In this document: one piece after another, positions 1-10,346 of the stretch
Layout: each line of letters opens with the position of its first letter
Numbering within the stretch: the stretch's first letter is position 1
From: Sphingomonas sp. 67-36
GTDB lineage: Bacteria > Pseudomonadota > Alphaproteobacteria > Sphingomonadales > Sphingomonadaceae
Length of the DNA stretch: 64,000 nucleotides
Assembly: GCA_001897375.1 (NCBI GenBank)
Contig: MKSU01000002.1
Location: 279,040-343,039, forward strand
Reading direction: 5' to 3'
Translations under genes and position numbers: made by a program
Notes under the pieces: model-generated
Told to the model about the DNA's origin: nothing
The model's input: the letters and a program-made list of their open reading frames with translations, nothing else
Databases searched by the model: none

Positions 1-416
1 TGGTGATCGCCGAGCGCGGGCGCAAGGCGGGGCCGCTGCGCCCGGCGCTGCTGTTCCCCGGCGATCCGGCGGAGGCGGCGACGCCCGTCGTCCGCTTCGC
101 CTATCGTCCGCCCGCCGGCTACGATCCCAGCGATGCGGCGGCGTTGCCCTCGGGCGACCTGATCGTGCTCAACCGCCGCCATCTCGGGTGGCTGCGCTTC
201 TCGGCCAAGCTGGTGGTGGTGCCCCGCGCCGCGATTCGCGCCGGCGCGACGGTGGCGGGGCGGGAGATCGCGACGCTCGGGGCGCCGCTCGTCAGCGAGA
301 ATTGCGAGGGGCTGGCCGTCACGCGCGAGAATGGCGCGACGATGCTGTGGCTGACCACCGACAACGACCAGATGCTGCTGCGGCGCACTTATCTCATGAA
401 ATTCCGGCTGCGCTGA
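1..416 (+). CDS. Phytase-like esterase family protein, C-terminal part (partial)
   Basis: The reading frame is open at the left edge, so only about the last 137 residues are present and the true start lies outside the window. The visible part has alternating hydrophobic and polar stretches expected of a beta-propeller. It carries the motif NCEGLAVT followed about 20 residues later by TDND, which resembles the end of the esterase-like activity of phytase family, secreted proteins common in sphingomonads. Substrate cannot be told. The gene converges on rpmB across a short hairpin. Confidence 0.6.
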   Translation, partial: VIAERGRKAGPLRPALLFPGDPAEAATPVVRFAYRPPAGYDPSDAAALPSGDLIVLNRRHLGWLRFSAKLVVVPRAAIRAGATVAGREIATLGAPLVSENCEGLAVTRENGATMLWLTTDNDQMLLRRTYLMKFRLR

Positions 417-432
417 TCGCGGCAAACGCCGA

Positions 433-464
433 GCGGCCCGCCCTCCATAGGAAGAGCGGGCCGC
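433..464. terminator. Hairpin between convergent genes, possible bidirectional terminator
   Basis: A perfect 9-bp stem (433-441 with 456-464) closes a 14-base loop between the stop codons of the phytase-like gene and rpmB. There is no clear T run on either side, so termination is inferred only from the stem and the convergent context. Confidence 0.45.
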
Positions 465-492
465 GCGATTCGGGCCGATTCGCCGGAAAGCG

Positions 493-786
493 TTACGCCG
501 CGACGGCGGCGCGCTTCTTCACGATCTCGCGCTTCAGGCGGCGGGCGCGCAGCGACAGCTTCTCGTCGTTGGTCTTGACCAGCCAGTTGTCGAGGCCGCC
601 GTTATGCTCGACCGAGCGCAGACCGTGGGTCGAGACGCGCAGGCGCACGCTCTTCTCCAGCGAGTCCGAGATCAGCGTGACGTTCTGCAGGTTCGGCAGG
701 AACGTCCGCTTGGTCTTGTTGTTGGCGTGGGAAACGTTGTTACCCACCTGCCGGCCCTTGCCGGTCAGCTCGCAGATGCGCGACAT
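493..786 (-). CDS. rpmB: 50S ribosomal protein bL28
   Basis: The 97-residue basic protein starts [11 protein letters not shown] and contains [10 protein letters not shown] and a lysine/arginine-rich C-terminus, all diagnostic of bL28. It is a structural protein of the large ribosomal subunit near the E site. The length matches the long alphaproteobacterial form. The gene stands alone, as is usual in sphingomonads, and converges on the preceding gene. Only one cysteine is present, so the zinc-binding CxxC form is not indicated. Confidence 0.97.
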   Translation of the reverse strand: MSRICELTGKGRQVGNNVSHANNKTKRTFLPNLQNVTLISDSLEKSVRLRVSTHGLRSVEHNGGLDNWLVKTNDEKLSLRARRLKREIVKKRAAVAA

Positions 787-925
787 GATCTAATCCTGAA
801 TTTCGGTTGCCCGGAAAGAGCGCGCCCCTAGCCCGAAGGCGGGATTTCGTCAACCCGATGCGGTGAAACTTCCCGGCCGGCCCCTGCGTTGTTCCATCGG
901 CGAATCGATACGGGAGAGCAAGGCC

Positions 926-1165
926 ATGCGCGTCATCCTCGTGCTGCTTGGCATCGCCGCGCTGGTGGCGCTGGCGGGGATCATGACCGGTTTCATCAAC
1001 ATCGACCAGACGCGCACCGCGCAATTACCGCATCTGGAAGGCGGCCAGGCGCCGAAATTCCGCGCCGATGTCGGCCGAATCGATGTCGGCACGGAGAAGA
1101 AGACGATCGACGTGCCTCATGTGACGGTGCAGAAGCCCGCGGACAACTCCACCGCCCCGCAATAG
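926..1165 (+). CDS. Small single-pass membrane-anchored protein of unknown function
   Basis: This 79-residue protein has one N-terminal hydrophobic helix (residues about 2-21, with LVLLGIAALVALAG) followed by a short polar tail ending in PADNSTAPQ. The ATG at 926 is preferred over upstream in-frame starts because GGGAGAGCAAGG lies just upstream and because translation then begins directly with the helix. No family is recognised. It lies 37 bases before tadA on the same strand and may be cotranscribed with it. Confidence 0.6.
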   Translation: MRVILVLLGIAALVALAGIMTGFINIDQTRTAQLPHLEGGQAPKFRADVGRIDVGTEKKTIDVPHVTVQKPADNSTAPQ

Positions 1166-1202
1166 GCTGGCCTCGCCTCACGCCGGGCGGTAGGCGGGCG
1201 GG

Positions 1203-1652
1203 ATGTTCCCGCTTCCCGTCCCGATGCGCGCCGCGCTCGACGCTGCCGCCGCCGCCGCGCGCGACGGCGAGGTGCCGGTGGGCGCGGTGGTGATTCGCGA
1301 CGGGCGGGTGATCGCGACGGCCGCCAACGCGCCGCGCCGGCTCCGCGACCCCACCGCCCATGCCGAGATGCTGGCGATTCGCGCGGCGGCAGAGACGCTC
1401 GGTCGCGAGCGGCTGGAGGATTGCGACCTGTGGGTAACGCTGGAGCCGTGCGCGATGTGCGCCGGGGCGATCGCCCACGCCCGCATCGCCCGGCTCTATT
1501 ATGCCGCGCCGGACCCGAAGGGCGGCGCGGTCGAGCATGGCCCGCGCTTCTTCACCCAGCCGACCTGCCACCACCGGCCGGAGGTGTTCTCCGGCATCGG
1601 CGAGGGCGAGGCGGGGGAGTTGCTGAAGGATTTCTTCGCGGCGCGGCGTTAG
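1203..1652 (+). CDS. tadA: tRNA-specific adenosine deaminase TadA
   Basis: TadA converts adenosine to inosine at the wobble position of tRNA-Arg(ACG), letting one tRNA read several arginine codons. The 149-residue protein has the zinc and proton-shuttle motif HAE at residues 53-55 and PCAMC at 82-86, which is the cytidine/deoxycytidylate deaminase fold signature in the TadA arrangement. The length is normal for the family. It follows a small membrane protein gene and is followed by a palindromic repeat that reaches into the next, convergent gene. Confidence 0.95.
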   Translation: MFPLPVPMRAALDAAAAAARDGEVPVGAVVIRDGRVIATAANAPRRLRDPTAHAEMLAIRAAAETLGRERLEDCDLWVTLEPCAMCAGAIAHARIARLYYAAPDPKGGAVEHGPRFFTQPTCHHRPEVFSGIGEGEAGELLKDFFAARR

Positions 1653-1660
1653 GGTCCTAG

Positions 1661-1781
1661 AGCGATTTCGAGGCAGGTGGAAACGCAGTTCAGCGCAGCT
1701 AATCACCTGCCGGCTCGGAAATCGCGGCAAACAAAGAAAATAGAGCGGTGATCCGATGCAATCGGATCGACAACCGCTCTA
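1661..1781. repeat. Double palindromic repeat (REP-like) between tadA and a MaoC gene
   Basis: Two hairpins stand in tandem. The first pairs GCGATTTC (1662-1669) and GGCAGGTG (1672-1679) with their complements at 1718-1725 and 1704-1711. The second pairs AGAGCGGT (1742-1749) and GATCCGAT (1750-1757) with 1773-1780 and 1761-1768 around a 3-base loop. The second reaches into the stop codon of the convergent MaoC gene (CTA at 1779-1781). Structure and placement resemble dispersed intergenic repeats of alphaproteobacteria; copy number elsewhere cannot be seen here. Confidence 0.7.
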
Positions 1782-2234
1782 GACCGCTCGTCGCTTCAGC
1801 AATGCCGACCGCTCGCACTGGCACACCACCTCGCCGCGCTGGTTGATGAGCTGGTGCGTGAAGGCGACGATCCCCGCATCGGGCCGCGACCTGCTTTCGC
1901 GCAGGGCCAGCACCTCGCTCGTCGCGCGCATCGTGTCGCCGATGAACACGGGCTTCGGCATGACGAGCTTGTCGTAGCCTAGGTTCGCCACCAGCGTCCC
2001 CAGCGTCGTGTCGCCCACCGACAGCCCCACCATCAGCGCGAAGGTGAAGGTGCCGTTGACGAGGATCTGCCCGAACTCGCTCGCCTTCGCCGCCTCCAGA
2101 TCGAGGTGCAGGGGCTGCGGATTGTGCGTCATGGTGGAGAAGAGGAGATTGTCCGTCTCCGTCACGGTGCGGTGGATCTCATGCTCGATCCGGTCCCCCA
2201 CCCGCCATTCGTCGAACCAGCGCCCGGCCATCAT
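1779..2234 (-). CDS. MaoC-like acyl-CoA hydratase
   Basis: The 151-residue protein has a single hot-dog fold with [14 protein letters not shown] at about residues 32-45, the hydratase-2 motif carrying the Asp and His of R-specific enoyl-CoA hydratases, and [12 protein letters not shown] after it. It probably hydrates a short or branched enoyl-CoA. Its ATG overlaps the stop of the upstream GNAT gene by 4 bases, so it is translationally coupled at the end of the GNAT and methylcrotonyl-CoA carboxylase unit. A role in leucine or propionate-type acyl-CoA breakdown is inferred from that context. Its last codons and stop lie in a palindromic repeat. Confidence 0.8.
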   Translation of the reverse strand: MMAGRWFDEWRVGDRIEHEIHRTVTETDNLLFSTMTHNPQPLHLDLEAAKASEFGQILVNGTFTFALMVGLSVGDTTLGTLVANLGYDKLVMPKPVFIGDTMRATSEVLALRESRSRPDAGIVAFTHQLINQRGEVVCQCERSALLKRRAV

Positions 2235-2697
2235 TGTCCTCCGTCGAAATGCAGCTTGAACCCGGCGTGCGACTTCTCCCAGCCGAGCCGTTCGTAGAAA
2301 CGATGCGCATCAAGGCGGGTGAGCTTCGAGGTGAGCTGCACCATGCGGCATCCGCGCGCGCGGCAACGCTCGACCGCCCAGTCGACCAGCCGCGCGCCGA
2401 GGCCCTGCCCGCGCAGGTCGCCCGCGATGCGCACCGCCTCGATCGGCCCGCGCCACGCGCCCTTGAACGACAGGCCGGGGAAATAGCTGAGCTGGAGCGT
2501 CCCGACGACCTTCCCGTCGAGGTCGGCGACGATCAGCTCCTGATTCGGATCGCGCCCGATCGCCTCGAATGCCGCGAGATAGCCGGGATCGAGCGGCAGC
2601 GAGGCATCCTCGCGCGTCGCGCCGTTCACGTCGTCCGCCAGCATCGCGATGATCGCGGGCAGGTCCGCCACGGTGGCGCCGCGGAAGACGAGGCCGC

Positions 2698-2701
<4 letters not shown>
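2231..2701 (-). CDS. GNAT family N-acetyltransferase
   Basis: This 156-residue protein has the GNAT acetyl-CoA binding motif [13 protein letters not shown] at about residues 98-110 and a C-terminal [14 protein letters not shown] typical of the fold. The acceptor substrate is unknown. Its ATG and stop each overlap the neighbouring genes by 4 bases, between the biotin carboxylase subunit and the MaoC hydratase, which places it in the same mRNA. A GNAT in a methylcrotonyl-CoA carboxylase operon is recurrent in sphingomonads, but its role there is not established to my knowledge. Confidence 0.85.
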
Positions 2702-4601
<1,900 letters not shown>

Positions 4602-4605
<4 letters not shown>

Positions 4606-5072
4606 GCCGCGCACCCCGTCGTGCGCTGGCTCCAGGTGACGTTCAGCACCTTCCATGTCCCTCCTTCGCGCACCAGATCGAAATGATCGTAGCCGCAATG
4701 CTCGGCCTTGCCGTTCACCAGCGCGGTATAGGGCGCCCAGACCATCGCCACGTCGCCGTCGATCTCGATCGCGGGCGTGCCGAGCCGCTCCTCGAACCGG
4801 TCGGCGGATGGCTTGAGCCGCGCCGCGAACTCCGCCCAGTGGAACGAGCGGACGCCGCGCCGCTCGCCCTCCAGCGCGACCGTGGCGCTGCCCTCCGGCC
4901 GGGTCACGGCGAGCATGGCGTTGCCGTCCGACGCGCCGATCGCGCGGAGCAGTTCCTCGACGGGGGCCATCACCGCCGCATCCTCGCCACCGGGCGGGGG
5001 CAGGGCGGTGCCCTTCACGATCGGGGCGACGGGGGTGACCTGAAGCAGCAGTGCGACGAAGGACGCGATCAT
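4602..5072 (-). CDS. Secreted NTF2/SnoaL-like protein of unknown function
   Basis: The 156-residue protein begins with a short hydrophobic segment (MIASFVALLLQVTPVAP) that looks like a signal peptide. It continues with a domain showing the layout of NTF2-like proteins: a helix EELLRAIGASDGNA, then strands including DVAMVWAPY and the terminal GGTWKVLNVTWSQR. Such domains bind small ligands, but no catalytic site is evident. Its stop overlaps the start of the carboxylase alpha subunit by 4 bases. It therefore heads the NTF2-liuD-GNAT-MaoC transcription unit, which has its own upstream region shared with a divergent PEP-CTERM gene. Confidence 0.75.
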
Positions 5073-5176
5073 GCTCGATCCAATTGCAAGATATGGTTAA
5101 TATGGCGGCCGGAACAGCAAGACTCCGCAAGCTCGATCCGGGTGTGAAGACAAGAACTCGAGGGGAGAACTGGCCG

Positions 5177-5737
5177 ATGAGAGGATTGTTCGCGGCGGCG
5201 GTCATCGCCGCAAGCGTGGCGGCGGCGCCGGCAATATCCGCCGCGCCCGTCGTGGTGACTTCGGGGAGCTTCGCGTCCGGCGATTCCATCGGACAGGTCG
5301 GCTCCTATGGCGTGGGGCCGGGCCGTTATCGCTTCACGTTCGCAACCGATGCGCCGGTGGACCTCTTCGTTGGGGAGGTGATAAACACACGTACCACCAA
5401 TATCTTCTGCAACGAGGGGAGCGGCCCCTTCTATTGCGGCGGCGACGACGTGCCGCTGATGCCCTCGCTCGATCCCGCGGGGCCGGGGCGCTGGGCGGCG
5501 CTGATCGAGGTGATGCCATTCACGATCACCCCCGGCGGCGGCTTCATCGATCGTTACGAGACGAGCGATTCCTGCTGCGGTTATGATTTCGCGTTCGAGG
5601 CGCTGGGGGCGGGCAGCTATGTCCTGTCGGTCGAGGGCGTGCCGGAACCGGCGAGCTGGGCGCTGATGCTCGCCGGCTTCGCCGCGACGGGCGCCGCCTT
5701 GCGGATGCGCCGCCGGCCCGGTCCCGCGCTCGCCTGA
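5177..5737 (+). CDS. PEPxxWA-CTERM sorted surface protein
   Basis: This 186-residue protein has a signal peptide (MRGLFAAAVIAASVAAAPA) and ends with VPEPASWALMLAGF, a hydrophobic helix and an arginine cluster: the PEPxxWA-CTERM sorting signal of sphingomonads. It is probably exported and processed by an exosortase-type system. The mature part is cysteine-containing (FCNEGSG, YCGGDD, SCCGYDF) and of unknown function. ATG 5177 is chosen for AGGGGAG upstream and the signal peptide. It lies on the opposite strand inside the leucine-catabolism locus, splitting it in two. Confidence 0.88.
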   Translation: MRGLFAAAVIAASVAAAPAISAAPVVVTSGSFASGDSIGQVGSYGVGPGRYRFTFATDAPVDLFVGEVINTRTTNIFCNEGSGPFYCGGDDVPLMPSLDPAGPGRWAALIEVMPFTITPGGGFIDRYETSDSCCGYDFAFEALGAGSYVLSVEGVPEPASWALMLAGFAATGAALRMRRRPGPALA

Positions 5738-5748
5738 CCGCATCGCGA

Positions 5749-7350
5749 TCACATCCGGAACACGCCGAAGCGTGGGCTTTCCGGTATCGGCGCGTTGAGC
5801 GTCGCGGCGAAGGCGAGACCCAGCACGTCGCGGGTCTGCGCGGGATCGATGATCCCGTCGTCCCACAAACGCGCGGTGGCGTGCCACGGATTGCCCTCGT
5901 CCTCGTAACGCTGGCGGATCGGGGCCTTGAACGCCTCGGCCTGCTCCGGTGTCCATGTGTCCGCGTCGCGGTGGACGGTGGCGAGCACGCTCGCCGCCTG
6001 CTCCCCGCCCATCACGCTGATCCGGCTGTTGGGCCAGGTGAACAGGAAGCGCGGGGAGTAAGCGCGCCCGCACATGCCGTAATTGCCCGCGCCGAAACTG
6101 CCGCCGATCAGGACGGTGATCTTCGGCACGGTCGCGGTGGCGACGGCGGTGACGAGCTTCGCGCCATGCTTGGCGATCCCCTCCGCCTCATATTTCCCGC
6201 CGACCATGAAGCCGGAGATGTTCTGGAGGAACAGCAGCGGAATGCGCCGCTGGCACGCCAGCTCGATGAAATGCGCCCCCTTCACCGCCGATTCGCTGAA
6301 CAGCACGCCGTTGTTGGCGAGGATCGCGACCGGGATGCCCCAGATATGCGCGAAGCCGCAGACGAGGCTGGTGCCATAGAGCGCCTTGAACTCGTGGAAC
6401 TCGCTGCCGTCCACCAGCCGCGCGATCACCTCATGCACGTCATAAGGCGCGCGCACGTCCTGCGGCACGACGCCGTAGAGATCGTCGGCGGCGAACTTGG
6501 GCGGGTGCGGCGCGCGCAGGTTGACGCTCGCCGGCGTCTCCGGCTGGAGCGTCGAGACGATATCGCGGACGATCGTCAGCGCGTGCTCGTCATTCTCCGC
6601 GACATGATCGACGACGCCGGATTTGCGGCCGTGCGTCTCCGCGCCGCCCAGCTCTTCGGCGGAGATTTCCTCGCCCGTCGCCGCCTTCACCAGCGGCGGG
6701 CCGGCGAGGAAGATCGTGCCCTGGTTGCGCACGATCACCGTCTCGTCCGACATGGCGGGGACGTAGGCACCCCCCGCCGTGCAGCTTCCCATCACGCAGG
6801 CGATCTGCGGGATGCCCTTGGCGGACATGTTCGCCTGATTGAAGAAGATGCGCCCGAAATGCTCGCGATCGGGGAACACCTCGGCCTGATGCGGCAGGTT
6901 CGCGCCGCCCGAATCGACCAGATAGATGCACGGCAGCCGGTTCTGCTCGGCGATCTCCTGCGCGCGCAGGTGCTTCTTGACCGTGAGCGGGTAGTAAGTG
7001 CCGCCCTTCACGGTCGCGTCGTTGCACACGATCATGCACTGGCGGCCGGAGACGCGGCCGATGCCCGCGATCATCCCCGCGCCCGGCACCTCGCCTTCAT
7101 AGAGGTCGAACGCCGCAAGCTGGCCGATCTCCAGAAACGGGGAGCCGGGATCAAGCAGCCGCTCGACGCGATCGCGGGGCAGGAGCTTGCCGCGAGCGGT
7201 ATGACGCTCGCGGCTCTTCTCGTTGCCGCCCAGCGCCGCCTTCGCCACATCGGCGCGCAACGCCTCGGCCAGCGCGCGATTGTGCTCGGCGTTGGCGCGG
7301 AAATCGGCGCTGTCCGCCGACAGTTTCGTGTCGAGGACGGGCGCGCTCAC
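5749..7350 (-). CDS. liuB: Methylcrotonyl-CoA carboxylase beta subunit
   Basis: The 533-residue carboxyltransferase transfers CO2 from biotin to 3-methylcrotonyl-CoA, giving 3-methylglutaconyl-CoA. Motifs include [15 protein letters not shown] near residue 53, [15 protein letters not shown] near 148 and [16 protein letters not shown] near 190, matching the MCC beta family. The start is GTG at 7350, overlapping the dehydrogenase stop by 4 bases (GTGA), so the two are coupled. It converges on the PEP-CTERM gene, leaving 11 bases between stop codons. Confidence 0.94.
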   Translation of the reverse strand: MSAPVLDTKLSADSADFRANAEHNRALAEALRADVAKAALGGNEKSRERHTARGKLLPRDRVERLLDPGSPFLEIGQLAAFDLYEGEVPGAGMIAGIGRVSGRQCMIVCNDATVKGGTYYPLTVKKHLRAQEIAEQNRLPCIYLVDSGGANLPHQAEVFPDREHFGRIFFNQANMSAKGIPQIACVMGSCTAGGAYVPAMSDETVIVRNQGTIFLAGPPLVKAATGEEISAEELGGAETHGRKSGVVDHVAENDEHALTIVRDIVSTLQPETPASVNLRAPHPPKFAADDLYGVVPQDVRAPYDVHEVIARLVDGSEFHEFKALYGTSLVCGFAHIWGIPVAILANNGVLFSESAVKGAHFIELACQRRIPLLFLQNISGFMVGGKYEAEGIAKHGAKLVTAVATATVPKITVLIGGSFGAGNYGMCGRAYSPRFLFTWPNSRISVMGGEQAASVLATVHRDADTWTPEQAEAFKAPIRQRYEDEGNPWHATARLWDDGIIDPAQTRDVLGLAFAATLNAPIPESPRFGVFRM

Positions 7351-8504
7351 GCCGCGCCCACCAGTTCGCGGCCGACCAGCATCCGGCGGATCTCGTTAGT
7401 CCCCGCGCCGATATCGAGCAGCTTGGCGTCGCGCCAATAGCGTTCGACCGGCCAGTCCTTGGTATAGCCTGCGCCGCCGAGCGCCTGGATCGCCTCGCCC
7501 GCCACCTTCACCGCGCTTTCCGACGCGAGCAGGATCGCGCCCGCCGCGTCGAAGCGGGTGGTGCGCCCGGCGTCGCACGCCTTCGCCACGGCATAGACAT
7601 AGGAGCGCGCCGAATTGAGCGCGACATACATATCCGCCACCTTGCCCTGCATAAGCTGGAAGGCGCCGATCGGCTTGCCGAACTGCTTGCGCTCGCGAAC
7701 GTAAGGCAGCACCACGTCGAGGCAGGCCTGCATGATGCCGAGCTGGATGCCGGAAAGCACGACGCGCTCGTAATCGAGGCCGCTCATCAGCACGCCGACG
7801 CCGCCATTCTCCGGCCCCATGACGTTCTCGTCGGGGACGAAGCAATCGTCGAACACCAGTTCCGCCGTCGGCGAGCCGCGCATCCCCATCTTGTCGATCT
7901 TCTGCCCGATCGCGAAGCCGGGGAAATCCTTCTCGATCAGGAAGGCGGTGATCCCCCGCGATCCCGCGTCCGGGGTCGACTTGGCATAGACGACCAACGT
8001 GTCGGCATAAGTCGCGTTGGTGATCCAGAATTTCGTGCCGTTGAGCCGCCAGCCGCCGTCCACCCTGTCGGCGCGCAGCTTCATCGACACCACGTCCGAC
8101 CCGGCCGACGCCTCCGACATGGCGAGGCTGCCGACATGCTCGCCGGAAACCAGCTTCGGCAGATATTTCGCCTTCTGCTCGGGATTGCCCCAGCGGCGGA
8201 TCTGGTTGACGCACAGGTTGGAATGCGCGCCATAGCTGAGGCCGATCGAGGCCGAGGCGCGGCTCACCTCCTCGCAGGCGACGACATGGTCGAGATAGCC
8301 GAGGCCAAGCCCGCCGAACTCCTCCTCCACCGTGATGCCGTGCAGGCCGAGCGCGCCCATTTCCGGCCACAGATGGCGCGGAAAGGAATCGTCGCGATCG
8401 ATCTCGGCGGCGATCGGGGCGATCCGGTCGCTGGCGAAGCGCCGCGTCGTCTCGCGGATCATGTCGGCGGTCTCGCCGAGTGCGTGCAGGTCGTCCACCC
8501 TCAT
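7347..8504 (-). CDS. liuA: Isovaleryl-CoA dehydrogenase
   Basis: This 385-residue FAD-dependent acyl-CoA dehydrogenase oxidises isovaleryl-CoA to 3-methylcrotonyl-CoA, the step before the carboxylase. It carries the family signatures [15 protein letters not shown] near residue 133 and [20 protein letters not shown] near the C-terminus. [15 protein letters not shown] is typical of isovaleryl-CoA dehydrogenases. The ATG at 8504 has GGAGAGGA just upstream; a longer in-frame extension to 8576 has no such site and is less likely. The gene heads the liuA-liuB unit, divergent from a LysR gene. Confidence 0.93.
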   Translation of the reverse strand: MRVDDLHALGETADMIRETTRRFASDRIAPIAAEIDRDDSFPRHLWPEMGALGLHGITVEEEFGGLGLGYLDHVVACEEVSRASASIGLSYGAHSNLCVNQIRRWGNPEQKAKYLPKLVSGEHVGSLAMSEASAGSDVVSMKLRADRVDGGWRLNGTKFWITNATYADTLVVYAKSTPDAGSRGITAFLIEKDFPGFAIGQKIDKMGMRGSPTAELVFDDCFVPDENVMGPENGGVGVLMSGLDYERVVLSGIQLGIMQACLDVVLPYVRERKQFGKPIGAFQLMQGKVADMYVALNSARSYVYAVAKACDAGRTTRFDAAGAILLASESAVKVAGEAIQALGGAGYTKDWPVERYWRDAKLLDIGAGTNEIRRMLVGRELVGAA

Positions 8505-8576
8505 TCCTCTCCGCTGGAACCTGCTCCTGTGTAGCGGGCGCGGACGCGCGAGGAAAATTGAAAGGCGCGGCGGCAT

Positions 8577-8594
8577 ATTATAGACGGTGTCTAT
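8577..8594. promoter_or_regulatory. liuA -10 element with overlapping inverted-repeat operator
   Basis: On the minus strand 8582-8577 reads TATAAT, a perfect -10 hexamer about 73 bases before the liuA start. Overlapping it, ATAGAC (8580-8585) and GTCTAT (8589-8594) form a perfect inverted repeat with a 3-base spacer that runs into the ATG of the divergent LysR gene. This is a natural position for a repressor or autoregulating LysR site. No clear -35 was found. Confidence 0.5.
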
Positions 8595-9480
8595 GATCGA
8601 CCGCTATCTGCTGCGCTATTTCCTCGCGGTGATAGATCAGGGCAATTTCTCGCGCGCCGCCGCCGCGTGCAACGTTTCGCAGCCGACGCTCTCCGCCGGG
8701 ATCGCCAAGCTGGAGGCGTCGCTCGGGCGGCCGCTGTTCACCCGCACCAACCGCCGCGTCGCGCTGACCGAGGCGGGCGCGCGGCTCGTCGCGCGCGCGC
8801 GACGGATCGAGGCGGAGTTCGTGCAGGCCGAGCGCGAGGCGGGCGCGGCGCGGGTCGCGGGCCGGTTGCGGCTCGGGGTGCTGACCAGTACGCCGACGCG
8901 CTGGATCGCGGATTTCGTCGCTGCGCTGCCGCGCGACGCGGATGAGGTGGAGCTGGTCGAGGGACGCGAGCGCGAGCTGGTCGACCGGCTCACGCGCGGG
9001 CGCATCGACGCGGCACTGACGATCCTGCGCGGCAACCCGCGCTTCGCCGCGCGGCCGATCCTCAGCGAGCCGTACCTGCTCGCGCTGCCGGCGGCGCATC
9101 CGCTCGCTGCGCGCGAGACGCTGGCGGCGGAGGAACTGGTCGACGAGCCGATGATCGTGCGTCGCCATTGCGAGCTGCTCGGCGAGACGAGCCGCTATTT
9201 CACCGCGCGCGGTGTCCGCCCGTTCTTCCCCGCGCGCACCACCAGCGACGACCACGCTCGCGCGCTGATCGCGGCCGGGCTGGGGGTGACGGTCGCGCCG
9301 CAATCGTTCGGCGGCGCGGGTGTGGCGATGCGCCCGCTCGCCGAGTTCGATCACGCGCGCGAGGTGGGCGTGCTGGCGGCGGACGCGGCGCTGCTGATGC
9401 ATCCGCTGATCGAGCGGCTGGCGACAATTCCCGTCATCCCAGCGCAAGCTGGGATCTCAGGCCGCCAGGGCGACGCTTGA
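8593..9480 (+). CDS. LysR-family transcriptional regulator
   Basis: The 295-residue protein has an N-terminal winged helix-turn-helix (FLAVIDQGNFSRAAAACN, then QPTLSAGIAKLEASLG) and a C-terminal periplasmic-binding-protein-like effector domain. It is divergent from liuA with 88 bases between starts, so it may control leucine/isovalerate catabolism; the effector is unknown. ATG 8593 is preferred over GTG 8587. The last residues, PVIPAQAGIS onward, are encoded by a palindromic intergenic repeat, so the C-terminal tail is probably not native to the family. Confidence 0.88.
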   Translation: MIDRYLLRYFLAVIDQGNFSRAAAACNVSQPTLSAGIAKLEASLGRPLFTRTNRRVALTEAGARLVARARRIEAEFVQAEREAGAARVAGRLRLGVLTSTPTRWIADFVAALPRDADEVELVEGRERELVDRLTRGRIDAALTILRGNPRFAARPILSEPYLLALPAAHPLAARETLAAEELVDEPMIVRRHCELLGETSRYFTARGVRPFFPARTTSDDHARALIAAGLGVTVAPQSFGGAGVAMRPLAEFDHAREVGVLAADAALLMHPLIERLATIPVIPAQAGISGRQGDA

Positions 9481-9513
9481 GGCACGAGACCCCAGCTTTC
9501 GCTGGGGTGACGG
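9431..9513. repeat. Palindromic repeat overlapping the 3' end of the LysR gene
   Basis: Outer arms CCGTCATCCCAGC (9431-9443) and GCTGGGGTGACGG (9501-9513) pair almost perfectly. Inside are two small hairpins, CCCAGC/GCTGGG (9438-9453) and CCCCAGC/GCTGGGG (9490-9507). This is the widespread element whose translation gives VIPAQAGIS. It lies between convergent genes and supplies the LysR stop codon. Confidence 0.85.
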
Positions 9514-9531
9514 GGAGAGGGTGAGCCGCCT

Positions 9532-10218
9532 TTACCCGATGTCGCTCTGCGCGATCGGCACGATCTTGATCTCCACCCGGCGGTTCTGCGCGCGGCCTTC
9601 CTCGGTTTCGTTCGAGGCGATCGGCTGGGTCTTGCCGAAACCGCGCGTCGCCACCCGCGCCGCCAGCACCCCGCGCGATTCGAGATAGAGCGCCACCGCC
9701 GCCGCCCGCCGCTCCGACAGGTTCTGGTTATAGGCGTCGCTGCCGATCGAATCGGTGTGGCCGTACACGTCGATATAGGTGCGGTTGTTCTGCGGATCGG
9801 AAAGCACGCCGGCCACCTTGTCCAGCGTCTGCTGGAAACGCGGCTCAACCGTCGCGCTGTTATAGGCGAAGTTCACGCCCGAGGGGATGTTGAGCAGCAG
9901 GTCGTCGCCCTGCCGCACCACCTGCACGTCGGTGCCAGCGGTGCGCTGGCGCAATTCGCGCTCCTGCTTGTCCATGTAAGCGCCGATCGCCGCCCCCGCG
10001 ACGCCGCCCAGCCCGGCGCCGACGATCTTCTCGGTCCGGTCGTGCCGCCCGCCGACCAGATCGCCGAGCAGATAGCCGCCCAGCGCGCCGCCAATGCCGC
10101 CGATCGCCGTTCTGGAAAGGCGCTGCTGCCCGGTTTCGGGATCGGTGGTGCAGGCGGCGGTGCCCACGAGCAGGGCGGCCAGCGCGGCGCCGACGGCGAT
10201 CTTAGAGCGGAAATCCAT
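9532..10218 (-). CDS. OmpA-family outer-membrane lipoprotein
   Basis: The 228-residue protein has a lipobox (LVGTAAC, lipidated Cys about residue 23), a glycine-rich membrane-like segment (IGGIGGALGGYLLGDLVGG) and a C-terminal OmpA domain. NVRTYIDVYGHTDSIG-like and NLSERRAAAV motifs there bind peptidoglycan; the NRRVEIKI ending is also typical. It likely tethers the outer membrane to murein. It ends close to a palindromic repeat and is divergent from the CorC gene. The ATG at 10218 is set by the signal peptide. Confidence 0.9.
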   Translation of the reverse strand: MDFRSKIAVGAALAALLVGTAACTTDPETGQQRLSRTAIGGIGGALGGYLLGDLVGGRHDRTEKIVGAGLGGVAGAAIGAYMDKQERELRQRTAGTDVQVVRQGDDLLLNIPSGVNFAYNSATVEPRFQQTLDKVAGVLSDPQNNRTYIDVYGHTDSIGSDAYNQNLSERRAAAVALYLESRGVLAARVATRGFGKTQPIASNETEEGRAQNRRVEIKIVPIAQSDIG

Positions 10219-10346
10219 TATGCTCCCCTTGGGTCTGACCGGCGGGAGAACCCCACATGCGGCCACTTGTTCCGCCTTCGTGATGAACCGGCGATGACGA
10301 GAGCGGTTGTCGTCGGCGCCTTTTGCCGCCAAGAGATGAAGCGATC

